Origin: Actinomadura sp. WMMA1423
GTDB taxonomy: Bacteria; Actinomycetota; Actinomycetes; Streptosporangiales; Streptosporangiaceae
NCBI RefSeq assembly: GCF_006547145.1
Contig: NZ_CP041244.1
Span: forward strand, 8,928,001 to 8,992,000
Length of the DNA stretch: 64,000 nucleotides
Direction: 5' to 3'
Shown: positions 7,980 to 16,220 of the stretch, one piece after another
Layout: each line of letters starts with the position of its first letter
How positions within the stretch are numbered: the stretch's first letter is position 1
Program-made: the position numbers and the translations under genes
Notes under the pieces: model-generated
What the model saw: the letters and a program-made list of their open reading frames with translations, nothing else
The model's database searches: none
What the model was told of the DNA's origin: nothing

Positions 7980-7993
7980 ACGAACTAGTACGT
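7980..7993. promoter_or_regulatory. Palindrome upstream of qsuB, candidate TetR operator
   Basis: ACGAACTAGTACGT is a near-perfect inverted repeat (one mismatched pair) centred on ACTAGT, 26 bases before the qsuB start codon, where it would overlap promoter or leader. TetR proteins typically autoregulate by binding such 14-20 bp palindromes in front of their operon, and a tetR gene is second in this unit. Confidence 0.5.
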
Positions 7994-8634
7994 TACTCTA
8001 ACATTCGCCTCGGCCCCAGGGCACGGGACCTCCACGGGTGACCGACGGGATTCGCCGATCCCGCTCCTCATCACCGCGTTCGATGAGGTGTTCAAGGCTG
8101 ATGGGCTCCGGGTGGTTCGAACCCAGTGTCGCCCATCTCAAGTTTCCGCAGGTCAGAGCGTTTTCAGTAGTGTGATCCGGGTGTCCCGGTGAGCGCTTCG
8201 TAGTCTCGGAGCCAGCCGGGGAGCCAATTCGTACGCTTCGCCAGATTCCCGATGCGCTCACGCAGGGGGTCGATCATCCTGAGTGCGCCATCCGGGGGGT
8301 GCGGTCGGCGGTGAAAGCCGCACTTGCTGCTTTGGAGGACCTCGTTGGCTCGCTCGGATCCGCGTTAGCTAGAAGTGACTGGAGAATTAATTGCGGCAGC
8401 CTCAAAGTTTAATGTGCTCGCGCTAATGTTGGCGTCATAGCTCGCAGTGTCGACGAGAATTACTTCTGCGCCTTGGCTCGGCCGTGCGCTCCATAAGGAG
8501 TATCCGGTAGGCAGTTCGGCCATCTTCGGAACCAAGTCTTAATGGCCTTTTGCTGGATAGGTGTTGGGATTCGCGCCTGATAATGCCCGCTGCGCCTCTG
8601 CGGACTGGCGGCATTCTCTGGGAGGGGAACGGTC
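7994..8634. other. Gene-free 0.64-kb region with debris and low-GC stretch
   Basis: No convincing gene is seen. Around 8113-8136 a T-arm/acceptor-like sequence (GGTTCGAACCC, then GTCGCCCA) resembles the 3' half of a tRNA, but no 5' half is present. On the minus strand, residues such as MIDPLRERIGNLAKRT and WLPGWLRDYEALTGTPGSH near 8160-8290 read like the end of a protein gene remnant. About 8360-8580 is visibly richer in A+T than the rest of the window, just before the five-gene block, suggesting transferred DNA. Confidence 0.45.
8254..8282. repeat. 29-bp direct repeat, left copy
   Basis: Matches the sequence at 60455-60483 in 26 of 29 positions and in the same orientation (GCGCTCACGC ... 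GGTCGATCATCCTGA). Read on the minus strand both copies encode R-M-I-D-x2-R-E-R-x-G-x-L, so they may be ends of two remnants of one gene family, or boundary repeats of an inserted segment. Confidence 0.5.
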
Positions 8635-9927
8635 ATGGCCTGCACGCTCCCGTGGGGCCAACGGCTGCGAGACTACATCAGCCAGTTCGTCTACCCGCGC
8701 CCTCCGGCCGGCGCCGTATACGGTTACCGCTGGCAGCCAGGTAAAGGCATGCCGAACGCACTGAACATCTATGACGTGATGAGCGGCAGCGTCCCGCCCG
8801 GGCTCTACATCGCTTTTACCGGGACCGCCCTGGACGTCACAGCGGACTACTTCGGGCGCACCGCCGGGCCCGGGCCCGTCTTCGCGGCACCAGGAGCGGT
8901 GTCCGCGGCGTTGGACGCCCTCGTCGCATCCGTGGCACGCAACCCGCCGTTAGGCGAGAGCCTTGTCTGGAAGACCCCCGACCAGGTTCGGCTCCGCGAC
9001 GTCGACGGTTACTTGAGCTACGTTGCGCTCTGCCTCGATCTCATCGGCCAGACGAACGCCGGACATCAGCTGTTGAACGACCTCAGCGCCGATCCGGCCA
9101 GGACGACCCTCATCACACCGGGGCTTGCCGGCAATCAGACCGGTGGCGGTGGTGACTCGGCCGTGACCACTCTGACCCGGGAACTCGCCGAGTACGCGCG
9201 AGGCGGTCCCGTTCCCAAAGCCGCCATTGACGCGGCGGTCCGGAGCGCCTACGGCGGCAACGGCCCAGCCGAGTACGACCGGCTCGCGACGGCCATGAAC
9301 GCGGCGCCGCTGTACACGCTGTTCGATACCGCCGCCAACTTCCAGCACGCCTATCTGCAGCACAACTTCGAGTACCACGGCGGCCCGCTCACCGGCAACG
9401 ATCTGCATGGCTGGGTCAGCCCGGCGGGCCACGCGGCCTTCGAGACCGCCTTGCGTGCCATGAGCGTGCCGGCCGCCGACGGGGTCGCCCCGCTGGAGTT
9501 CTTCCTCCTCGCACTTGGCGTGGTGCTGCTCCCCGTGGCAGTGGCCGGAACGGGGAACGGGGCCCGGGTGGGCTTCTTCACCCAGAACGCCGACATGAAC
9601 CACCACGACGACCCCGAATTCCGCCCACCGGCCATCGGGCTTGCGCACGAGCTGGTGCATGCGTGGCACTACACGCGCGGCAGGTCTCCCGGTTACGAGA
9701 TCTATAGCTACGACACCACCGCGGCCGAGCTGAAGTTCACCGGAATCGGACCTTTCGCAGGGGATCCCGTCACCGAGAACGCCGTGCGCGGCGCTTGGGC
9801 GGCGGTACACGGGCTCGACCCGAGCAACACCTGGCCCCCGCCCGGCCCCGTCCAGCGCCCGGTCTACAGCCCGCTGCAGCCGAATGAGCAGATCGCCAAG
9901 GCGCGGCTGAACATGCGGTGCATCTGA
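8635..9927 (+). CDS. M91/NleD-like zinc metalloprotease, putative effector or toxin
   Basis: A 430-residue protein with a HELVHAWH zinc-protease motif at residues 338-345, followed after ~20 residues by an acidic TTAAELKFTG segment and then VTENAVRGAW. That order (HExxH, Glu, T-E-N-x-(I/V)-R) resembles the M91 family typified by the E. coli effector NleD, which cleaves host kinases; assignment is by motif only. A hydrophobic stretch (LEFFLLALGVVLLPVAVAG, ~residues 285-303) precedes the catalytic part. There is no signal peptide. GGAGGGG lies seven bases before ATG. It heads a five-gene plus-strand block and is 15 bases from the next gene. No obvious small immunity gene is adjacent. Confidence 0.7.
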   Translation: MACTLPWGQRLRDYISQFVYPRPPAGAVYGYRWQPGKGMPNALNIYDVMSGSVPPGLYIAFTGTALDVTADYFGRTAGPGPVFAAPGAVSAALDALVASVARNPPLGESLVWKTPDQVRLRDVDGYLSYVALCLDLIGQTNAGHQLLNDLSADPARTTLITPGLAGNQTGGGGDSAVTTLTRELAEYARGGPVPKAAIDAAVRSAYGGNGPAEYDRLATAMNAAPLYTLFDTAANFQHAYLQHNFEYHGGPLTGNDLHGWVSPAGHAAFETALRAMSVPAADGVAPLEFFLLALGVVLLPVAVAGTGNGARVGFFTQNADMNHHDDPEFRPPAIGLAHELVHAWHYTRGRSPGYEIYSYDTTAAELKFTGIGPFAGDPVTENAVRGAWAAVHGLDPSNTWPPPGPVQRPVYSPLQPNEQIAKARLNMRCI

Positions 9928-9942
9928 CGAGGCGGGGAACCC

Positions 9943-12900
9943 ATGTCACTGCAGGACCTCCGAAGCGAGTTGGAGGCGCGGATCACCGCGGGGAGCCTGA
10001 GCTTCGCCGCGATCGGCGAGTCGGTCGCCGACTTCGGCCTGGTCATTGAGGAGCTGCCGCCGATCTCCGATCACCCGATCAGAGACGCACGGCTCACGCT
10101 GTCAGGTCAGGGGGCCGATGAGGTGCTGACCATCGCCGGCATCGTGGATTGGGAGCTGATGCCCGGGACGGGGGCCACGATCACGGTGTCGGCCGATCCC
10201 ACTGCTACGGCGGGCCACGCCGTAGCGGTCACCCTGGCCGCGCCCGACACCGTCGCCCTCGATATGCCCGGCGTGCCCTGGCTGTCGCTCGGGCGCTTCC
10301 AGATCCGCGCGCGGACCGAGCCGGCCACCGCGCGGGGGACCGGGCTCGTCCCCCAGGCTTCGCTGGCGCTCGCCACCACAGTGCTGATCGCCGGTGACGG
10401 GAGCAGGACCCCGATCCCGATCGTGATCGGCGCCGATCCCATCGGCGCCCTTCTGGCCAGCCTGGACACCTCCGCGGTCGTCCTGCCCACGATCAACGAT
10501 GCGCTCGCGGTCTTCGGCGGCGGGGCCCATGCCATCCGCCTCCCGGCGACCATCGACGATCTCCCCGGGTTCTCGTTGCGGCAGTTGCTGATCGGATTCG
10601 ACCCGGCCGCGCGGACGCTGAAGCAGATCGGGGTGCGGATCGGCAAGGACGCCGAAGGCGGCGCCGGATGGCCGATCATCCCCGGCCACTTCACGCTGGA
10701 CCGCTATGCCATCGACCTGGACATCACCGACCCGATGGGCACCGCGAAGGTAGGCGGACAGATCACCGCCGTGGGCAAGCTCGGGTCGGTCGACATCGGC
10801 GTGTCCGCGCTTCACCCGGCCACGGGCGGCTGGAAGTTCAGCGGCTATCTGGGCAAAAGCAGTGGCGTCCCGATCGGGCACCTCGTCGGAGGGCTGGCCG
10901 CGCAGTTCGGCGTCACCCTGCCGGAGGCGCTGGCCTCGTTCACGCTGAACGACTTCGAGTTCGCCTTCGACACCGCTACCCACGACGCCAGCGGGCGTTT
11001 CGGCCTGGACTTCGACGTCAACGGCACACCGGTCGGCCTGACCGTGATGACGGCCTTCACCCGTGATCAGGCCGAGGGCGGCTACTCCGTGGTCGTCGAC
11101 GGCTCGCTGCGGGTGGGCGAAGCCACGTTCACGCTGGCGTTCGGCAAGTCACCGTCAACGTTCACCGCCTCGTGGGAGGACGCCGAGTCGCCCCTCGGCT
11201 TCGCCGACCTCGCCGCCTGTTTCGGCTTCACCGACGTACCGCCGATCCCGGAGGCGCTCGATCTCGACCTGGTCGCGGCGACGCTCAGCCATGACTTCGG
11301 CGACGGGACGCTGGTGATCACCGCGGTGTCGAAGAACCCGTACTACGGCAGCGCCGTGTTCGTGGCCCGGGCCGGGGCGTACTTCTTCGGTCTCCTGGTC
11401 CCCGGGACGGTCGACCTGACCGACCTGCCGCTCATCCACGGTGTGCTGGGCCGGGACCAGAGCGTGGGCATCCGCGACATCCAGGTGGTGATCGCCTCCG
11501 AGCACCTGGACGAGACCGCCGCTGCGGCGGTCAACATGCTGCTCGGGCAGCCGAGCCTGCCGCAGGTGCCGGCGAAGGGCATGGACGCGGGGTTGGCGCT
11601 CTCGCTGTCCTTCCAGGCCGGCGACTACACCGCGCCGCTCAGCCTGGCCATCGCCGCGCCGGGCGCCGAGAGGGCCGCCGGGCCCGCTGCCATTCCTCCC
11701 GAGCAACCCGTCCCGGGACCGGGCAGCCCCCTGGTTCCGGCCGCGCCGTCGGGACGGACCTACTGGTACAGCCTGCAGAAGCAGTTCGGCCCGGTCACCT
11801 TTCAGAAGATCGGCATCCGCTACCGCAGCTCGGGTGACGGCCAGGACGCGACTCTGGCCGTCCTCATGAATGCCGAGCTCGGGGCGGGCGGCCTGGCCAT
11901 CACGGTCCTCGGCCTGGGCGCCGAGTCGCCGCTGACCACTTTCCGACCTGGCTTCACCATCGACGGCCTGGCCATCACCTACGCCGAGGGGCCGGTGGCG
12001 CTCAGCGGCGCGCTGGTCGGCGCGATCGAGCCGAGGGTCGAGTTCTACGGCGAGCTGGTCCTCGGCGCCGGGGAGCTGCAGATGGCCGCGCTCGGCGGCT
12101 ACACCGAGGTCGAGGGCCATCCGTCGTTCTTCCTGTACGCGGTGCTGGACTACCCGATCGGCGGACCGGCCTTCCTCTTCGTCACCGGTCTGGCGGCGGG
12201 CTTCGGCTACAACCGCCGGCTGGTGACTCCATCGGTCGAGCAGGTGGCGGCGTTCCCGCTGGTCCGGTGGGCGCAGGGCGCCGGCGGGCCGCCGATGAAC
12301 CCCGGCTCCATCGCCGAAGCCGTGGCCGAGGTCGTCAGTGAACTGTCGGGCTCCGGCGTGGTCGCCCCGTCGGTCGGCGACCACTGGCTGGCCCTCGGGG
12401 TACGGTTCACCTCCTTCGAGCTGGTCCACTCCTTCGCGCTGCTGACCGTCGAGCGCGGCCGCCAGTTCGAGGTCGACCTACTCGGCCGGTCGACGGTGCA
12501 GCTGCCGCCTGCGCCTGCCTCGCCGATGGCGCGCGCCGAGCTGGCACTCAAGGCGGCCTTCGTTCCGGACGAGGGGACGCTCTCGGTGAGCGGCCTGCTC
12601 ACCCCCGAGTCGTTCGTGCTGTCGCCCGACTGTCACCTGACCGGCGGGTTCGCTCTGGCGGCCTGGTTCAGCGGCGACCACGCGGGCCAGTTCGTGATCA
12701 GCCTGGGCGGCTACAGCCCGCGCTTCGACAAGCCCGCTCACTACCCTGCCGTTCCTCGCCTGGGTCTGGCCTGGGCGGTCAGTGACGAGCTGACCGTCCG
12801 AGGCGACCTGTACTTCGCGCTGACCTCCAGCGCGGTGATGGCCGGCGGCAGGTTGTCGGCGGTGTGGCAGGGCGGCGGGATCCGGGCCTGGTTCGAGGTC

Positions 12901-14007
12901 GAGGCCGACTTCGTGCTGGTGTTCGAGCCGTTGCACTACCACCTCTCGGCCGGCGTCCACCTGGGCGCATCGTTCAGCGTGAACCTGCTGTTCACGTCTT
13001 TCACCGTGAGCGTCCACCTGGGTGTGACCCTGGAGCTGTGGGGACCGGCCTTCACCGGCCGGGCGGTGGTCGACCTGTCCATCATCTCGTTCACGATCGG
13101 CTTCGGCTCCAGCGGCAGGAACACCGCCACGACCATCGGCTGGGCGGATTTCCTGGACAAGTTCATGCCGAGTGCCGCGCCGCAGCCCGGTCCGGCGGAC
13201 GGGCTGCCCCGTGGCCGCCGGATCCCGCGGCCACTGACCGAGGGGTACGGCGGCACGATGGCCGCCGACGGCGGCAAGCCCGTGGCGATCGTCCAGATCG
13301 TGCCGCAGGGCGGCTTGGTCAAGCGCCTCAGCGACACCGACGGCGACCTCAACTGGGTGTTCAACGGCGAAGAACTGCGGCTGGCCACCGCGACGGCCAT
13401 CCCGGTCAAGGACTGGGAGTTCAGCGACAACGTGCGGCTGGCACCCGACGCGCCCCCACCCAACACCGACTTCGGCGTCGGCCCGGTCGGCGTGGCCGGT
13501 GCCCGGTTCTCCTCCACGCACCGCATCGAGATCACGACCGGCGAGCCCAGCTTGTTCCGGGCCGACCCGGTGGTCGGCAACGTGCCCACCGCGCTTTGGC
13601 AGACCCGCGACTTCGACCACAACGCCGTGCCGAAGAACCTGGACCCGCTGAACGGGACCACCGTGGAGGGGGTCTACACCGGCTTCACACTGACGCCGCT
13701 GGCCACCTCGAGGGAGCACACCCTGCCGATCCCGGTCGCCGACCTCGACTACGCGGTCGCCTCGCCGATCCGCGACATCGCCTGGACCGACGCGACCGGA
13801 CCGGCCACCGACCCCTTCGGCGGGCAGACCGTCTGGGAGACGATCGGCGCGCCCGGCCCGCAGGCCGTCCGCGGCCGGCTGGCCGCGGCCGTCGCCGCGC
13901 AGGGATGGCCGGTTCCCGCCCCCGCCGACGTGACCGAGCTGGCCGGCAAGGCCGTCTACGACCTGCTGGCCGACCCGGTCCTGCGACTGCTGGGGGAGCA
14001 GCGTTGA
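9943..14007 (+). CDS. Giant beta-rich protein with DUF6603-type region
   Basis: 1354 residues, predicted to be almost entirely beta strand. The first ~560 residues contain repeating amphipathic units such as FSLRQLLIGFDPAARTLKQIG and SFTLNDFEFAFDTATHDASG. A Pro/Gly-rich linker near 580-600 precedes a second half containing FVTGLAAGFGYNRRL and FPLVRWAQG, a pattern I associate with DUF6603, and a long run of alternating strands (LSAGVHLGASFSVNLLF ... VHLGVTLELWG). There is no signal peptide or clear transmembrane helix. The stop codon overlaps the next gene's start (TTGA), implying coupled translation. Function is unknown; a structural or binding role is a guess. Confidence 0.65.
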   Translation: MSLQDLRSELEARITAGSLSFAAIGESVADFGLVIEELPPISDHPIRDARLTLSGQGADEVLTIAGIVDWELMPGTGATITVSADPTATAGHAVAVTLAAPDTVALDMPGVPWLSLGRFQIRARTEPATARGTGLVPQASLALATTVLIAGDGSRTPIPIVIGADPIGALLASLDTSAVVLPTINDALAVFGGGAHAIRLPATIDDLPGFSLRQLLIGFDPAARTLKQIGVRIGKDAEGGAGWPIIPGHFTLDRYAIDLDITDPMGTAKVGGQITAVGKLGSVDIGVSALHPATGGWKFSGYLGKSSGVPIGHLVGGLAAQFGVTLPEALASFTLNDFEFAFDTATHDASGRFGLDFDVNGTPVGLTVMTAFTRDQAEGGYSVVVDGSLRVGEATFTLAFGKSPSTFTASWEDAESPLGFADLAACFGFTDVPPIPEALDLDLVAATLSHDFGDGTLVITAVSKNPYYGSAVFVARAGAYFFGLLVPGTVDLTDLPLIHGVLGRDQSVGIRDIQVVIASEHLDETAAAAVNMLLGQPSLPQVPAKGMDAGLALSLSFQAGDYTAPLSLAIAAPGAERAAGPAAIPPEQPVPGPGSPLVPAAPSGRTYWYSLQKQFGPVTFQKIGIRYRSSGDGQDATLAVLMNAELGAGGLAITVLGLGAESPLTTFRPGFTIDGLAITYAEGPVALSGALVGAIEPRVEFYGELVLGAGELQMAALGGYTEVEGHPSFFLYAVLDYPIGGPAFLFVTGLAAGFGYNRRLVTPSVEQVAAFPLVRWAQGAGGPPMNPGSIAEAVAEVVSELSGSGVVAPSVGDHWLALGVRFTSFELVHSFALLTVERGRQFEVDLLGRSTVQLPPAPASPMARAELALKAAFVPDEGTLSVSGLLTPESFVLSPDCHLTGGFALAAWFSGDHAGQFVISLGGYSPRFDKPAHYPAVPRLGLAWAVSDELTVRGDLYFALTSSAVMAGGRLSAVWQGGGIRAWFEVEADFVLVFEPLHYHLSAGVHLGASFSVNLLFTSFTVSVHLGVTLELWGPAFTGRAVVDLSIISFTIGFGSSGRNTATTIGWADFLDKFMPSAAPQPGPADGLPRGRRIPRPLTEGYGGTMAADGGKPVAIVQIVPQGGLVKRLSDTDGDLNWVFNGEELRLATATAIPVKDWEFSDNVRLAPDAPPPNTDFGVGPVGVAGARFSSTHRIEITTGEPSLFRADPVVGNVPTALWQTRDFDHNAVPKNLDPLNGTTVEGVYTGFTLTPLATSREHTLPIPVADLDYAVASPIRDIAWTDATGPATDPFGGQTVWETIGAPGPQAVRGRLAAAVAAQGWPVPAPADVTELAGKAVYDLLADPVLRLLGEQR

Positions 14008-16220
14008 TCAACATCGGCAGGGCGGCGCGCGGCACGGGCCCGCGGCCCGTGGCGCCGGCGGAGCGGCTCGTCACCTTCGTCGAGAACCAGGCTCCGGCGG
14101 TCAAAGCCGGGGAGTACACGATCATCGCCCGGCAGTCCACCAACCAGGACGACCGGCCGCCGTTCGAGTACACGCGCCGGTTCGCGGTCGCGGGGGAGCG
14201 GTTCGCGATCGACCCGGCCGAACTGGACGCGGTGTTCCCGCCCGACCTCGCCGTCGGCGAGCTGAGCGGGGTCCTGCCGCATGTCCTGTTGAGCCGCCGC
14301 ACGCTGCCGTGGGAGCGCGGCAGCGTGGCAGGCCGCCCTGAGGCGCCTTGGCTGGCCGTCCTGCTGGTGGACGCCGAGCAGGCCCCGGTGCCGGTGCGGC
14401 GCACTGCCGCCGACCTGGTCCCGGACGGCACCATGATCACCGTGGCGGGCTCGGGCGAGACCGGGACGGGCACGCTGCCCCCCCGCTTCGCCTCCTGCCC
14501 CGGTCTGAACCGCCTGGACTACGGTGAGGCGCCCGACGACGCCTGCATGACCATCGACCTGAGCACCGAGTCGTTCAGCTCGGTCGCACCGTCCGCCGCC
14601 GACCTGCCGCTGCTGGCCCACATCCGGGAGACCGACACCGTCGACACCCACGACACCGCCGAGGGGAGCAGCGCGGTGGCGGTGGTGGTGGGCAACCGAG
14701 TGCCGCGTGACGGCGCCGCCGCCCGCGCCTACCTGGTCTCGCTGGAGAACATGGGTCCGCTGCTGCCCGACGACGACGGCAGGCCCTCGCCCGGGCTGGA
14801 CGGCATCCGAACGGTAAGGCTGATCACCTACCGGTGGTGGACGTTCACTCCCGACGCGCACCAGGCCGCGTCGTTCGCCGAACTGCTGGACGCCGTCAAC
14901 GCGGTGCCTGACGGCCAGGACGGTCCGCTGTCCAGCCTGCAGGTGCCGTTCACCGGTCCTCGGCCCACGCGCGCCGAGGTCCGGCAGGCCCTGAACGCCC
15001 AGGCGGCCGGCGACCTGACCGCGGCGGACGCCCTGACGCTGACGCACAACGCCTTCGCGCTGGGCTACGTGCCGCTGGTGCACCGGCTGCGCCGGGGCGG
15101 CCGAACGCTGTCCTGGTACCGCGGCCCGCTTGTCCCGCTGCCGGCGACCGCCACGGTGTCCACGCCGATCCCCTGTCCTGACGCGGTCAGCCGCTACGAC
15201 CCGCAGACCGGCATGTTCGACGTGTCCTATGCCGCCGCCTGGCAGATCGGGCTGCTGCTGGCGCTGCAGAACCGCGGCTACGCCCTCGCCCTCTACAACT
15301 GGCGCCGGCGCCTGGCCGTCCAGGCCGCCGCCCAGGTCGAGCACGACGCCATCGAACAGGCTCTGGGCGACGCGTTTCCCAGCGTGCTCGGCGCCCGGGC
15401 AGCACGGCTGGCGGCAACCGCCGACGACCGGCCACCCGACGAGGTCGTGAACTGGCTGGCGAAACTGGCCCTGCTGGACGGCGTGCCGTTCAACTACCTG
15501 GTGCCCGACGAACGGATGCTGCCGCCGGAGTCGCTGCGCGTCTTCCACCTGGACCGCGCCTGGATCGACGCCCTCATCGACGGGGCGTTCAGCGTCGGAC
15601 GGATCACGTCGGCGGACACCGCCCTGGACGCCGTCCGGCAGAGCTCGATGCGGACGCTGGTACACGGTCGCCGCCGGCTCGTCCGACGCAACCCGCGGCC
15701 CACACCACCATCGGCGGAGACCGGCGCCGTGTCGGAGGACTCCGGCTCGACCGAGATCACCGGATTCCTGGTCCGGTCCGCGGCGGTGGCCGGATGGCCC
15801 GCCGCCGCTGCCGCCGGCTGGGCCGACATCGAGCGGCGCATCCCGGTGGAGCTGCTGCGGTCGGTCCGGCTCGGCGACGACGTCCTGCTGGTCCTGTTCG
15901 ACGGTGTGGTGCGGGCCGTGGCGCTGCACGAACCGCCGGGGCAACTGCACTGCGGGGTCGAAGGCGCCCCCGGTGCCCACACCACGACGCTTCGGGAGGT
16001 GACCGGCGACCGGCCGGGCCACCAGTACGACCCGCCCGAGGGCGTGGCGCCGGTGCCGACCCGCGCCGATCAGCGGACGATCCAGGCCGCGGCCTGCGCC
16101 GCCGGCATGAAGAACATCCTCAACACCCGGTTCGCGCAGGGGCTCAGCCGGTTCACCTCGGCCGAGTTCGCGTTGGAGATGGTCCAGGGGGTGGTCGAAG
16201 TTGAGTTCAGGCAGCGCTGA
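14004..16220 (+). CDS. Large conserved-looking protein of unknown function (module protein C)
   Basis: 738 residues when started at TTG 14004, which has GGGGGAG five bases upstream and overlaps the previous stop codon (TTGA); no ATG gives a sensible start. Distinctive blocks include NAFALGYVPLVHRLRRGG, SWYRGPLVPLP, MFDVSYAAAWQIGLLLALQN, DGVPFNYLVPDERMLP, a WIDALIDGAFSVGR segment and a C-terminal FALEMVQGVVEVEFRQR. The Trp/Tyr-rich, motif-dense sequence looks like a folded, constrained protein rather than a chance frame. I cannot name a characterised family. There are no signal peptide or membrane segments. Its 3' end overlaps the next gene by 20 bases. Confidence 0.7.
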   Translation: MINIGRAARGTGPRPVAPAERLVTFVENQAPAVKAGEYTIIARQSTNQDDRPPFEYTRRFAVAGERFAIDPAELDAVFPPDLAVGELSGVLPHVLLSRRTLPWERGSVAGRPEAPWLAVLLVDAEQAPVPVRRTAADLVPDGTMITVAGSGETGTGTLPPRFASCPGLNRLDYGEAPDDACMTIDLSTESFSSVAPSAADLPLLAHIRETDTVDTHDTAEGSSAVAVVVGNRVPRDGAAARAYLVSLENMGPLLPDDDGRPSPGLDGIRTVRLITYRWWTFTPDAHQAASFAELLDAVNAVPDGQDGPLSSLQVPFTGPRPTRAEVRQALNAQAAGDLTAADALTLTHNAFALGYVPLVHRLRRGGRTLSWYRGPLVPLPATATVSTPIPCPDAVSRYDPQTGMFDVSYAAAWQIGLLLALQNRGYALALYNWRRRLAVQAAAQVEHDAIEQALGDAFPSVLGARAARLAATADDRPPDEVVNWLAKLALLDGVPFNYLVPDERMLPPESLRVFHLDRAWIDALIDGAFSVGRITSADTALDAVRQSSMRTLVHGRRRLVRRNPRPTPPSAETGAVSEDSGSTEITGFLVRSAAVAGWPAAAAAGWADIERRIPVELLRSVRLGDDVLLVLFDGVVRAVALHEPPGQLHCGVEGAPGAHTTTLREVTGDRPGHQYDPPEGVAPVPTRADQRTIQAAACAAGMKNILNTRFAQGLSRFTSAEFALEMVQGVVEVEFRQR

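Noticed and set aside
8100..8140. A tRNA gene at the left debris region
   Set aside because: Only a T-arm and acceptor-like 3' half can be formed, with an imperfect stem; no D-arm, anticodon arm or 5' acceptor strand is present upstream.
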